From NCBI RefSeq assembly GCF_003469185.1, contig NZ_QSIL01000001.1, positions 310,001-374,000 of the forward strand: a DNA stretch of 64,000 nucleotides, given 5' to 3'. The stretch comes from Collinsella sp. AM34-10. GTDB taxonomy: Bacteria > Actinomycetota > Coriobacteriia > Coriobacteriales > Coriobacteriaceae. Below the pieces are notes generated by a model, which ran no database searches, was not told where the DNA came from, and worked only from the letters and a program-made list of their open reading frames with translations. Below are positions 23,298-31,878 of the stretch, in pieces. The position numbers and the translations under genes are program-made. Numbering within the stretch: the stretch's first letter is position 1; each line of letters starts with the position of its first letter.

Positions 23298-23458
23298 ATC
23301 TCCTCCTCGCTGGCCTATTGTCCATGCGGGCTTTGCCCGCTCTGTATTCAGAATAAGGATACGCTGTCGTGCGGACACGAATGGGCCCCGTGTCACTTCG
23401 AGCTCACGGGACCCATGGATATCGATTAGTTGTGTTCTGCGTTAGATAGGCGTCCAGT

Positions 23459-24985
23459 TTAATTCGCTCGATAGTGCGAACCGAGGCTTTCAGTCCGTTT
23501 GCGCATGGCTTTGACCATCTCCGCAGCCAGCTGAATCTGCGACTTTAGGCGGGCGAGGGCAGCGATTTCGCTGTCATTGGCGTGCGGCTTATGCAGCGAC
23601 GTCGCCTCGTCTTGTAGGCTTTCAAGCTCTTGAAGCGCCTCGGATAGGCCTGGTTCGGTCCTGTTGATCATGCAGTAGGTGCTCATTGTGTGTTTGAGGC
23701 AGCGGGTTAGGCGCTCGGCGACTGCTGTAGCGATGCCATGCTCGGGGAGGGCGACATCCACCGGTGCGTCAGCCTCGGGAGCGTCCAGTGCTGCTCGAGC
23801 CGCCGATGCGCCCGCGATACGCCCGAATACGATGCCATTGGCGCTCGACAGGCCTCCGATGCGGTCAGCGCCGTGCATGCCGCCTGTTGCCTCGCCGCAG
23901 GCGTAGAGGCCCTCAACGCCCGTGTACGCGGTCTTGTCGATCTTGATGCCGCCGTTGGCGGCGTGGGCATACATCGCCACGCGCATCTCGTCGCTCGGCG
24001 CGATACCGTGCTCGTCTTGCAGCCAGGTGGCAAAGGTCTGCACGAACTCGGGAACATCCTCGCGAGGGAAGTCGTAGTGGAGCGCCAGACCTTCGACACC
24101 CGCTTGATCGATGGCAAGATCGATGGCGCGAGAAGCCAAGCGCGAAGTGAAGGGGCCATATCCTGAGCGTTGCTCAAGCAGATCGTCTAACTCTTCGTCG
24201 GCAATGTCGACCGGTTGGTCGAACTTGACATAGCGCCAGGTCTTTTCGTTAAAGACAAGGTTGCGCTTAGGCTCAATGAAGCCGGGCATCATCTGCATGA
24301 ACTCTATATTAGTAAGGGACGCACCGTGCGACCGCGCGATGGCTTGTGATGAGCTGAGCACGTCGGCGGAAGTGAGGCTGCGCTCGAATAGACCGCCGGT
24401 ACCGCCGGCGGCGATGATAGTGGCCTTGGCTGTAAAGGTCACAATGCGCTCGTCCGTTTGGTTGAAGAGCACGGCGCCGACAATTTTTCCGTTCGTATCC
24501 TCAACAAGATCGATAAGCTCGTGGCGGGGGAGCAGGCGTATGCCGAGCGAGTCGATCTGGGCCGTACACGCGTCTTCGAGGGGTTTGCGGGTGAGGCCGC
24601 GCCACATTCTCGTCTTGTGGTCGAAGCAGGGGATAAATTGCTTTTGCTGGGCGCTTTCGGCGCTTTGCGGACGCTGGAGTTCTACGCCCAGATCCTGTTC
24701 GAGCCAGTCAATCGCTTGGGGAATGCCGTGGACGAACGTCTGGACGAGTTCGGGGTCGGCAACGCCGCCACCGACGGTTTGGATGGTGTCGATAAGGTCT
24801 TGTTCGTCGTCTTTGTCGACGGGACCAATAAGCCCGAGGCCCCAGGTGCCCGGGAAGAAGCTCGATCCGCTCATGGTCTTGCCGGCGCATGCGATGGCAA
24901 CGGTCGCGCCCGCGCGTGCTGCTTCTATGGCGGCGCAAAGGCCCGCGATGCCAGATCCAATTACCAGTACATCAGTTGATTCCAT
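23459..24985 (-). CDS. FAD-dependent oxidoreductase of the fumarate reductase/L-aspartate oxidase family
   Basis: The 508-residue flavoprotein starts with a dinucleotide-binding motif (VLVIGSGIAGLCAAIEAARA) directly at the N-terminus. It has the FAD-binding segments IIAAGGTGG and ACGEATGGMHGADRIGG typical of the FAD_binding_2 family that includes FrdA, SdhA and NadB. The capping domain and C-terminal helical domain are both present, giving the full NadB/FrdA length. No iron-sulfur or membrane subunit genes are adjacent, which argues against a classical respiratory complex. No signal or flavin-transfer sequence is seen, so it is probably cytosolic. NadB-type activity is possible, but nadA and nadC are not in this window. 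The ATG at 24985 follows GAAAGGAA. Confidence 0.8.
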   Translation of the reverse strand: MESTDVLVIGSGIAGLCAAIEAARAGATVAIACAGKTMSGSSFFPGTWGLGLIGPVDKDDEQDLIDTIQTVGGGVADPELVQTFVHGIPQAIDWLEQDLGVELQRPQSAESAQQKQFIPCFDHKTRMWRGLTRKPLEDACTAQIDSLGIRLLPRHELIDLVEDTNGKIVGAVLFNQTDERIVTFTAKATIIAAGGTGGLFERSLTSADVLSSSQAIARSHGASLTNIEFMQMMPGFIEPKRNLVFNEKTWRYVKFDQPVDIADEELDDLLEQRSGYGPFTSRLASRAIDLAIDQAGVEGLALHYDFPREDVPEFVQTFATWLQDEHGIAPSDEMRVAMYAHAANGGIKIDKTAYTGVEGLYACGEATGGMHGADRIGGLSSANGIVFGRIAGASAARAALDAPEADAPVDVALPEHGIATAVAERLTRCLKHTMSTYCMINRTEPGLSEALQELESLQDEATSLHKPHANDSEIAALARLKSQIQLAAEMVKAMRKRTESLGSHYRAN

Positions 24986-25172
24986 AGGATTCCTTTCTCG
25001 TTCGCGCATTGTCGCATGGGTGATCGGCAAAGGCATCGCAAAGATGGGATAAATCGGCAAAGGGCAAATATGGCACGTGGACGTTGAAGCCACTTGGCGG
25101 CTCCTTCTCCTCACACTTCATGTTCCATCAGAACTGATATATCGGCTCTCGAACGCTTTGTGGCGACAAAAA

Positions 25173-25202
25173 AGAGCCGCTACCCGGGTGGGTAGCGGCT
25201 CT
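25173..25202 (-). terminator. Terminator of the GGGtGRT operon
   Basis: AGAGCCGCTACC and GGTAGCGGCTCT form a perfect 12-bp stem. On the minus strand TTTTTTGTC follows. Confidence 0.85.
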
Positions 25203-25236
25203 AAAGCTCAACTATATGAGCATCGCGCGGGCGCGA

Positions 25237-26241
25237 TTAGGCCTTGAGGGCCTCCTCGACGGCGACAGCGCAGGCGACGGTGGCACCGACCATGGGGTTG
25301 TTGCCCATGCCGATGAGACCCATCATGTCGACGTGCGCAGGCACGGATGAAGAACCGGCGAACTGGGCGTCGGAGTGCATACGGCCCATGGTGTCGGTCA
25401 TGCCGTAAGAGGCAGGGCCGGCGCCCATGTTGTCCGGGTGCAGGGTACGGCCAGTGCCGCCACCAGAAGCGACGGAGAAGTACTTCTTACCAGCCTCGAG
25501 GCGCTCCTTCTTGTAGGTGCCAGCGACGGGGTGCTGGAAGCGCGTGGGGTTGGTGGAGTTACCGGTGATCGAGATGTCGACGTTCTCGTGCCACATGATG
25601 GCAACGCCCTCGCGGACGTCGTCGGAGCCGTAGCAGTTAACGGCAGCGCGGGGACCATCGGAGTAGGGGATGGTCTCGACGACCTTGAGCTCGCCCGTGT
25701 AGTAGTCGAACTGGGTCTTCACATAGGTGAAGCCGTTGATGCGGGCGATGATCTGGGCAGCGTCCTTGCCCAGACCGTTGAGGATAACGCGCAGCGGCTT
25801 CTTGCGAGCCTTGTTGGCGTTCAGAGCCAGGCCGATAGCGCCCTCAGCGGCAGCGAAGGACTCGTGGCCGGCCAGGAAGGCGAAGCACTCGGTGTCGTCG
25901 GAGAGCAGCATGGCGCCCAGGTTACCGTGGCCCAGACCGACCTTGCGGTCCTCGGCGACGGAGCCGGGAACGGTGAAGGCCTGGATGCCCTCGCCGATGA
26001 TGGCGGCAGCCTCAGAAGCGGTCTTGGCGCCACGCTTGACAGCGAGAGCGCAGCCGAGGGTGTAGGCCCACTCGGCGTTCTGGAAGGCGATGGACTGGGT
26101 GTTGTTGACGATCTCACGCGGGTTGAAGCCCTTGTCGGTGCAGATCTGCAGAGCTTCCTCGAGGGAGGCGATGCCGTTGTCGGCGAGGCACTTGTTGATC
26201 TTGTCAGCGCGGCGCTCGTAACCTTCGAACGTAACAGTCAT
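25237..26241 (-). CDS. GGGtGRT-family protein
   Basis: The 334-residue protein contains SVASGGGTGRTLHPDN, the sequence for which the GGGtGRT family is named, and further Gly-rich conserved segments (GNLGAMLLSDDTE, FAGSSSVPAHVDMMGLIGMGNNPMVG). The family is found mainly in anaerobes and has no established biochemical role that I know of. It starts 18 bases after a gene for an IscU/NifU-like scaffold protein on the same strand, with GGGAGGG before its ATG, so the two are one operon. That pairing suggests a role in handling iron-sulfur or other metal clusters, but this is contextual. It has no signal peptide or membrane helix. The C-ending codon bias suggests high expression. Confidence 0.88.
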   Translation of the reverse strand: MTVTFEGYERRADKINKCLADNGIASLEEALQICTDKGFNPREIVNNTQSIAFQNAEWAYTLGCALAVKRGAKTASEAAAIIGEGIQAFTVPGSVAEDRKVGLGHGNLGAMLLSDDTECFAFLAGHESFAAAEGAIGLALNANKARKKPLRVILNGLGKDAAQIIARINGFTYVKTQFDYYTGELKVVETIPYSDGPRAAVNCYGSDDVREGVAIMWHENVDISITGNSTNPTRFQHPVAGTYKKERLEAGKKYFSVASGGGTGRTLHPDNMGAGPASYGMTDTMGRMHSDAQFAGSSSVPAHVDMMGLIGMGNNPMVGATVACAVAVEEALKA

Positions 26242-26259
26242 AGTTATTTCCCTCCCTTT

Positions 26260-26994
26260 CTACTCGTGAACCGGGAACACGCTGGCGACGGAGTGAGTCT
26301 CCTCGTCGGTGCGCGGGTCGATGTACTTGGCAGCGTTCTCCCACTGACCATAGTGGCCCATAGCGCCAGCGATGGCCTCCTCGGGGGTCTTGCCGGCCTT
26401 GACGGCGTCGGTGAACTTGCCGAGGTTCAGGAACTCGAACGCGATGATCTCGTTCTTGTCGTTGAGAGCCATGCGGGTGACGTAGCCCTGAGCGAGCTCG
26501 AGGTAACGAGCGCCCTTGGCCTTGGTGCCGAACATGGTGCCGACCTGGGAGCGAAGGCCCTTGCCGAGGTCGTCGAGGGAGGCGCCCACGGGCAGGCCGC
26601 CCTCGGAGAACGCGGTCTGGCTGCGGCCGTAAACGATCTGCAGGAAGATCTCGCGCATAGCGACGTTGATGGCGTCGCAGACGAGGTCGGTGTTGAGGGC
26701 CTCGAGGATGGTCTTGCCGGGAAGGATCTCGGAAGCCATGGCGGCAGAGTGGGTCATGCCCGAGCAGCCGATGGTCTCAACGAGGGCCTCCTCGATGATG
26801 CCGTCCTTGACGTTCAGCGTGAGCTTGCAGGCGCCCTGCTGAGGTGCGCACCAACCCACACCGTGCGTAAGACCGGAGATGTCGGAAATCTCCTTAGCCT
26901 GGACCCACTTGCCCTCCTCGGGGATGGGTGCGGGGCCGTGGTATGCACCCTTGGCAACGGGGCACATGTTCTCCACTTCCTGTGAGTACTGCAT
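26260..26994 (-). CDS. IscU/NifU-like iron-sulfur cluster assembly scaffold protein
   Basis: The 244-residue protein has an IscU-like core. The clear cysteines are Cys11 (MCPVAK), one in GWCAPQQGACK, one in ETIGCSGMTHSAAMAS and one in DLVCDAINVAMREI, of which the last three regions align with cluster ligands of scaffold proteins. It is about 100 residues longer than SufU and has a separate C-terminal domain. It is distinct from the SufU encoded at 28870. The ATG at 26994 follows GGAGAGG; a longer in-frame start at 27072 lacks a site. It is the first gene of an operon with the GGGtGRT gene. A TATTAT box on the minus strand near 27087-27092 may be its -10. Confidence 0.78.
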   Translation of the reverse strand: MQYSQEVENMCPVAKGAYHGPAPIPEEGKWVQAKEISDISGLTHGVGWCAPQQGACKLTLNVKDGIIEEALVETIGCSGMTHSAAMASEILPGKTILEALNTDLVCDAINVAMREIFLQIVYGRSQTAFSEGGLPVGASLDDLGKGLRSQVGTMFGTKAKGARYLELAQGYVTRMALNDKNEIIAFEFLNLGKFTDAVKAGKTPEEAIAGAMGHYGQWENAAKYIDPRTDEETHSVASVFPVHE

Positions 26995-27385
26995 GCCTCT
27001 CCTCTCTATCGTGTTGGCGTCCCGTCTGGGGTCGTGGCTGGCGATTGCCGGGCGACCCTTCGAAAGGGACATGACATGCAGCCCCTATAATACCGCGAAA
27101 TGCACGGAATATTCGGCGAACGGCGCAGTTTTCGTAGCGAGAAGCGCGGAACTTTCAATTGAAACGATTTAACCAGACTGTTTGCTGTTGTGCGGTCCGT
27201 TGAAGGGGGTCGGTTCTGGTCAAGCGTTTGGCAAGGCCGTGTTTCCTGACCTGTGGCTATGTTGCCGTTCGCCGTCGGTTTGCCGCCTTTTACCGTCGAC
27301 GGGTGCCATTTTGCGTGAATGTTTTGATGGCACGTTTCAATCGTGATGTATTGGATGGTAAGCAGATCCCGGCGAAGGGAGCGCC
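26995..27385. other. Intergenic region between scaffold gene and RAYT-like gene
   Basis: These 391 bases separate divergent genes. The left part holds the leader of the scaffold gene with a TATTAT box (minus strand). I see no convincing gene or strong hairpin in the rest. Confidence 0.5.
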
Positions 27386-28198
27386 ATGCAGCGCGTTTGG
27401 AAAACGATCACCGGTTTTTACCATGTTTGTGCCCGCGGTATGGGCGGGCAGTTGATCTTTGAGAGCGACGAGGACCGGTGGGAGTTTTTGGAACTGATGC
27501 GCGACTGCTGCCGCGATGCCCAGGTGACGATTGTGGCCTGGTGTCTCATGAGCGACTACGTGGATCTGGTGCTTTTGGATTACGAGGACGAAATGAGCGC
27601 TGCTATGCAGCGGCTGCTGTTGACGTATGCTCGTCGGTTCAATAAGCGCGCTGGGCGCGCGGGCTGCCTATTTCGTGAGCGTTTTGAGCGCCGCTCGCTC
27701 GATACCGACTGGCAGGTGATGGAGGCTATTCGCTCCGTACACGCCGATCCGCAGGAGGAGGGCATTAGCCTAATCGAGCGTTATCCCTGGAGCAGCTTTG
27801 CGGAGCATCTGCGCGCTTACGACAGCGATGCGGCCGATGTCACGAGGGGATTTTCCGATCCTTCTTGTGTACTTGAACTTTTTGGTTCTGCCGAGGGCTT
27901 TATTGCCTATTCGCTAGCGATGCCCGACGGCGGCGAACCGGTGCTGTGCGATATGAAAGAGACGGAGTGGGAACGCCACGCCTTTGCCGACAGGTTGGCG
28001 AAGAGCCTCGGGGCTCCGCTCCACGGGGTTAAAGCCGCACCGCCGGCGCGGCGCGATGCCGTTATCGTTGGATTGCGCGATGCCGGATTTACGGTGCGTC
28101 AGATTGAGCACTATACCGGGATTGGCAAAAGTACGGTTTCTCGTATTGTGCGGACCCGCACGGGGACGGCGATGCGGGCTGGCGGAAACGTGATGTAG
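27386..28198 (+). CDS. RAYT-like Y1_Tnp-fold protein without the HUH histidines
   Basis: The 270-residue protein aligns by eye with the RAYT at 9982: an N-terminal beta strand with FYHVCARGMGGQLIF, IVAWCLMSDYVDLVLL, TYARRFNKRAGRAGCLFRERF and RYPWSSF. The catalytic HUH motif, NHIHLL in the other copy, reads SDYVDL here, so both metal-binding His positions are replaced (Tyr58 and Asp60). Tyr81 in TYARRFN is kept. The C-terminal helix-turn-helix (FTVRQIEHYTGIGKSTVSRIVR) is well formed. DNA cleavage is therefore unlikely, while DNA binding remains plausible. The frame is open and complete, and the ATG at 27386 has GGGAG upstream, so this is not a simple pseudogene. A domesticated DNA-binding protein is the leading idea. 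Confidence 0.8.
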   Translation: MQRVWKTITGFYHVCARGMGGQLIFESDEDRWEFLELMRDCCRDAQVTIVAWCLMSDYVDLVLLDYEDEMSAAMQRLLLTYARRFNKRAGRAGCLFRERFERRSLDTDWQVMEAIRSVHADPQEEGISLIERYPWSSFAEHLRAYDSDAADVTRGFSDPSCVLELFGSAEGFIAYSLAMPDGGEPVLCDMKETEWERHAFADRLAKSLGAPLHGVKAAPPARRDAVIVGLRDAGFTVRQIEHYTGIGKSTVSRIVRTRTGTAMRAGGNVM

Positions 28199-28800
28199 GG
28201 CTGCCTGTGCACCGCGGCTGGGGTCGTTCATGCGCCGCAACCTGCGTTCTAAATGCTTGGTACGCTGACTGCACTTCTTGATATGCATAGAACGATTGCC
28301 GTCTTGCATAAAAATACGGCTCAGTCCGGTTTTACCCGCGCCTACCCCCGTCCACACCGTGCAAAAAGCGGAGTTTTCAGCATCGTGGTGCTGTCGGCAC
28401 CGCCGTAATCTTGAAATATATGGGTCCCGAAGCCATTTATGCCTGCCGATGTGCCTCCAAAGCGCATGCTTGTGACCCCTGAGACCACTATGCTTGTTCT
28501 AAAACGATATAAAAGGGTGCCTGGAGACGTTGATTAACGCTTTCAATGCGTATACACGCAACTTGGCGTGCTGAAAGCTCGCAAAAATGCACGCCGCACC
28601 CTATGGGACCCGTCTGTGGCGGGCGCGAAGCGAACCGGAGCCCAGCAGGACGGGGCATGGGGCGTTGCTTGGGGTGCCCGTGGCTCTGTCGCTAGCCGTT
28701 GGCACTGTGGAAAACGTCCGTGTTTGCGGCTGGCTGTTCGGTAAATGACAGGGCGAGCGCCGGACGCGCGAACTTTGTGTGTCCGAGGCGTTATGAAAAA
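28199..28800. other. Long intergenic region without recognised gene
   Basis: About 600 bases follow the RAYT-like gene. Reading frames here lack start signals and resemble no protein. The segment 28283-28400 has short inverted motifs and C-rich stretches resembling repeat remnants, but no clean stem. I found no match by eye to RNase P RNA, tmRNA or SRP RNA. Confidence 0.5.
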
Positions 28801-28829
28801 GCCGAGCCGCCCGTATTGGGCGGCTCGGC
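28801..28829 (-). terminator. Terminator of the suf operon
   Basis: GCCGAGCCGCCC and GGGCGGCTCGGC form a perfect 12-bp stem with a five-base loop. On the minus strand TTTTTC follows, 40 bases past the sufU stop. Confidence 0.85.
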
Positions 28830-28869
28830 AATCAAACCCTTTGATCTGGGGCATCCGCTTCTGGCTAGT

Positions 28870-29292
28870 TTACCCTTCGAGCATGCCGTCGAGGGTGCGC
28901 CAGGCTAACTCGGCGCATTTGACGCGGGCGGGCATGTGCGAGATGTCCTGGAGCTGGGCGGCCTCGTCCAGGTCTTCCAGGTCTTCCTCGGAGAGCTGCT
29001 CGCCACGGATCATGGCGAGGAAAAGCCCTGCCAGACGACGTGCTTCCTCGACCGTCTCGCCGGTGATGAGGTCGGCCATGATATCGGCGCTGGCCTGGCT
29101 GATGGCGCAGCCGTGACCGGTAAAGGAGGCCTCCTCGATCACGTTGTTCTCGACACGCAGCTGCAGAGTGAGCTCATCGCCGCAGCTGGGGTTGATGCCG
29201 TCGTGCTCGTGCGTGGGGGCATCCATCTCGTACTTGTAGTCGGGGTGCGAGTTGTGCTCCATAAACGTGGTAGAGGTGTACAGATTACCCAT
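28870..29292 (-). CDS. sufU: SufU-type iron-sulfur scaffold/sulfur-relay protein
   Basis: The 140-residue protein has the three SufU cysteines: Cys37 (PSCGDEL), Cys62 (GHGCAISQAS) and Cys126 (RVKCAELAW), with the conserved Asp at GDE. In Gram-positive bacteria SufU accepts sulfur from SufS through a zinc-linked ligand swap. A His-Asp-rich stretch (HPDYKYEMDAPTHEHD) precedes the first Cys. Its ATG overlaps the sufS stop by eight bases (ATGGGTAA), so translation is coupled. It is the last gene of sufCBDSU, ending 40 bases before a terminator. Confidence 0.93.
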   Translation of the reverse strand: MGNLYTSTTFMEHNSHPDYKYEMDAPTHEHDGINPSCGDELTLQLRVENNVIEEASFTGHGCAISQASADIMADLITGETVEEARRLAGLFLAMIRGEQLSEEDLEDLDEAAQLQDISHMPARVKCAELAWRTLDGMLEG

Positions 29293-30610
29293 TGAACGTG
29301 CTCCAAACGTGATGCAGGCCGGCGATGAACTTGTCGATATCGGCCTTGTCGTTGTAGAAGGCCACGCTGGCGCGGCAGCAGGCAAGGTTCTCGACGCCCA
29401 GCCAGGTGAGCAGAGGCTGCGCGCAGTGGTGACCGGCGCGGATGCAAACGCCGTCCATGTCCATGATGCTCGCGACATCGTGCGGGTGGATGCCCTTGAC
29501 GTTAAAGCTGACGACGCCGTGGTGGTTGTCCCAATAGATGGAGCCGATGATCTGGATAAAGTCGAGCTGCATGAGCTCGCCCATCAGGTAGTGGACGAGT
29601 GCCTTCTCACGGGTCTGGATGTTTTCGTAGCCTACCGTGTTGACCAGGTAGTCAAGCGCCGCGCCCGTGGCGAAGATGCCGGCGGCGTCCTGCGTGCCGG
29701 CCTCGAATTTCTCGGGGACGGGCGCCCAGACGGCGTCCTGCTCGGTGACCGAGTCGATCATCTCGCCGCCGGTGAGCATGGGCGGCATGGCGTTGAGCAG
29801 GTCCATCTTGCCCCACAGCACGCCGATGCCCATGGGGCCCATGGCCTTGTGCGCGCTAAAGGCAAAGAAGTCGGCGCCCAGATCGGCCACATCGACCGGC
29901 ATGTGCGGCAGCGACTGCGCGCCGTCGACGACCAGATAGCCGCCGTACTTGTGCACGAGCTTGCCGAGATTCTTGACCGGGTTCTCGACGCCCAGGACGT
30001 TAGAGACCTGACCCACAGCCAAGATCTTGGTCTTGGGGCCCACCTTGGACAGAACCTCCTCGGTCGTGAGCTGACCGGTCTTGGTGGGGTAGAGGTAGAC
30101 GAGCTTGGCGCCGGTCTCGCGGCAGACCTGCTGCCACGGGATCAGGTTAGAGTGGTGCTCCATGATGGTGATGACGACCTCGTCGCCCGGCTCGAGGACC
30201 GTGGGCGCAAAGCTCTTGGCGACCAGGTTGAGCGACTCGCTCGTGTTGCGGGTGAAGACGACCTCGTTGGCCTGGGGGGCGCCGATGACGTCGGCGATCT
30301 GCTGGCGCACCTTCGCGATGGCCTCGGTGGCCTCGACGGACAGCGAGTACAGGCCACGCAGGGGGTTGGCGTTCATGCGCTGGTAGAAGTCGCGCTCGGC
30401 GTCGAGCACGCAGGCGGGACGCTGCGCGGTGGCGGCGCTATCGAGGAAGGCGATCTCGGGGTGCTGCTGGAACAGCGGGAACTGCGCCTTGTAGGGGTTG
30501 GTCTCGATGTCGACGGTAGGCCAGCCGCGCGAGGCCTCGTCGCTGGCGTCGAGCTCCATAGGCTCCGGTGCGGTACAGGTGTCGCATTTAACGTGCTCGG
30601 TGTCGATCAT
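29285..30610 (-). CDS. sufS: Cysteine desulfurase SufS
   Basis: SufS removes sulfur from cysteine using PLP and delivers it for iron-sulfur assembly. The 441-residue protein has the lysine motif FSAHKAMGPMG and the catalytic Cys396 in RAGHHCAQPLL, as in group II desulfurases. ITIMEHHSNLIPWQ and GAQSLPHMPVDV are typical. Compared with E. coli SufS (406 residues) there is an N-terminal addition of about 35 residues with Cys9 and Cys12 in a CDTC motif before the conserved YKAQFPLF start. The first ATG overlaps the sufD stop (ATGA), which supports the long form. It lies between sufD and sufU. Confidence 0.95.
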   Translation of the reverse strand: MIDTEHVKCDTCTAPEPMELDASDEASRGWPTVDIETNPYKAQFPLFQQHPEIAFLDSAATAQRPACVLDAERDFYQRMNANPLRGLYSLSVEATEAIAKVRQQIADVIGAPQANEVVFTRNTSESLNLVAKSFAPTVLEPGDEVVITIMEHHSNLIPWQQVCRETGAKLVYLYPTKTGQLTTEEVLSKVGPKTKILAVGQVSNVLGVENPVKNLGKLVHKYGGYLVVDGAQSLPHMPVDVADLGADFFAFSAHKAMGPMGIGVLWGKMDLLNAMPPMLTGGEMIDSVTEQDAVWAPVPEKFEAGTQDAAGIFATGAALDYLVNTVGYENIQTREKALVHYLMGELMQLDFIQIIGSIYWDNHHGVVSFNVKGIHPHDVASIMDMDGVCIRAGHHCAQPLLTWLGVENLACCRASVAFYNDKADIDKFIAGLHHVWSTFNG

Positions 30611-31878
30611 GCGAGCTCCTCCTCAAAGTTATCGATCAGGTTATTGCCCAAGCGGACGACGGCAGCGCGGGTGCGCTCGTCAGTGGCGGAAAGCGCGGCG
30701 TCCTCCAGCTTGGCGCGGATGAACAGGTCCTCGGCGGCGTTTTGGTCAAGGCCGCGGCAGGCGAGATAGAACAGCTGCTCGTCACGGACGTGACCGATGG
30801 TGGCGCCGTGGTTGCCGGCGACGTCGTCCTCGTCGCAGAGGATGACGGGAACGGTCTTGTTGTCGACGCCCTTGTTGGCCAGCAGCACGGTTTCGCGCTC
30901 GGTGCCGGTTGCGCCCTTGCAGCCGTGCACGAGGTCGATGGTGCCGCGGTAGACCTTCTTGGACGTGCCGGTCAGCACGCCGTTGGCGTCGATCTCGCAC
31001 TCGGTCTTGCGGCCGCGGTGGCGCAGCTCGTAGTTAAAGTCGCGCACCTGCTCGCGGGCGCCAAGGTAATCGGTATCGATCGTTGCCTTGGCGGTGTCGC
31101 CCAGCAGGTCGCCGGCAAGGCCGGTGGCGCTGGCACCGGCACCCAGGACGGTGTGCTGCACGTTGACGCGCGCGCCCTCGTCCAGGAACAGACCGGTGTC
31201 GTCGAGCGCGATCCAGCTGTCATCGAGCGTCTGCGTGCAGGTTACGTTGACAGTGGCGTACTCGTAAGCGCACACGCGTAGCACGGAGCCCACGACGCCT
31301 TGGCCGTTGACGGGGGAGTCTAGGGCGATCTGCAGGTCGAGCGTTGCCTGCGGGCGGGCGACGACGTCGATAGCGGCGATGGCCGTGGCGGCGTCGACAC
31401 CGCTCACGCGCACGGTAACCGTGGCGCGTCCGTACGCGGGCACATCGATGACGACGCGCTTGGTGGCGTGATCGGCCAGATAGGTGTAGGCGGCCTCGCC
31501 CATGCCGGTCTCGAAGGCCTCAGCGGGGGAGAGCTCCTCTTCGAGCTTGATAGCGCCGGCCTGGTAGACGGAGGTGGCGGGCACGTCGAGCTCGGTCTCG
31601 GGCGTGATGCGGGCGCGGTCGACGGCGTCGCCGGGGGCGGAGGCACGGCGCTCGGGGAAGCGCTCGGCCATGGCGTCCATGGCGGTATCGAAGGCGTCGG
31701 CCGAGCCGGCAAACTGCTCGTCCAGGCCCTCGACCTCAACGGCCTCGGCGGGAGCGGCGGCAAGTTCGTCCGAAAGCTCGAGCTTGGTCTGGTTCATCTT
31801 GAGCCAACCCCAAGTGGCGGCCGGCATAGCGTTGACCTGCTCGAGCGTGGTAGCAGCGGTGTTGGTTTCCTGTTTCAT
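30607..31878 (-). CDS. sufD: SufD subunit of the SufBCD complex
   Basis: SufD pairs with SufB to form the beta-helix scaffold on which clusters are built. The 423-residue product is most typical in its C-terminal half, with LDDTGLFLDEGARVNVQHTVLG, DYLGAREQVRDFNYELRHRGRKT and GHVRDEQLFYLACRGLDQNAAEDLFIRA. The last is the conserved SufBD C-terminal signature. The N-terminal half is Ala/Glu-rich and less conserved, as usual for SufD. Start overlaps the sufB stop (TAATG) and its stop overlaps the sufS start. The ATP-driven complex would also need SufB and SufC, both encoded upstream. Confidence 0.92.
   Translation of the reverse strand: MKQETNTAATTLEQVNAMPAATWGWLKMNQTKLELSDELAAAPAEAVEVEGLDEQFAGSADAFDTAMDAMAERFPERRASAPGDAVDRARITPETELDVPATSVYQAGAIKLEEELSPAEAFETGMGEAAYTYLADHATKRVVIDVPAYGRATVTVRVSGVDAATAIAAIDVVARPQATLDLQIALDSPVNGQGVVGSVLRVCAYEYATVNVTCTQTLDDSWIALDDTGLFLDEGARVNVQHTVLGAGASATGLAGDLLGDTAKATIDTDYLGAREQVRDFNYELRHRGRKTECEIDANGVLTGTSKKVYRGTIDLVHGCKGATGTERETVLLANKGVDNKTVPVILCDEDDVAGNHGATIGHVRDEQLFYLACRGLDQNAAEDLFIRAKLEDAALSATDERTRAAVVRLGNNLIDNFEEELA

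Noticed and set aside
25375..26985. A 536-codon open frame on the plus strand opposite the GGGtGRT operon
   Set aside because: Its Val/Leu/Gly/Asp-rich translation is the antisense of two well-supported genes with strongly C-ending codons, and it has no ribosome binding site or family resemblance.
28543..28854. A 103-codon minus-strand frame in the gap before sufU
   Set aside because: It runs through the suf terminator hairpin, has no ribosome binding site and resembles no protein.
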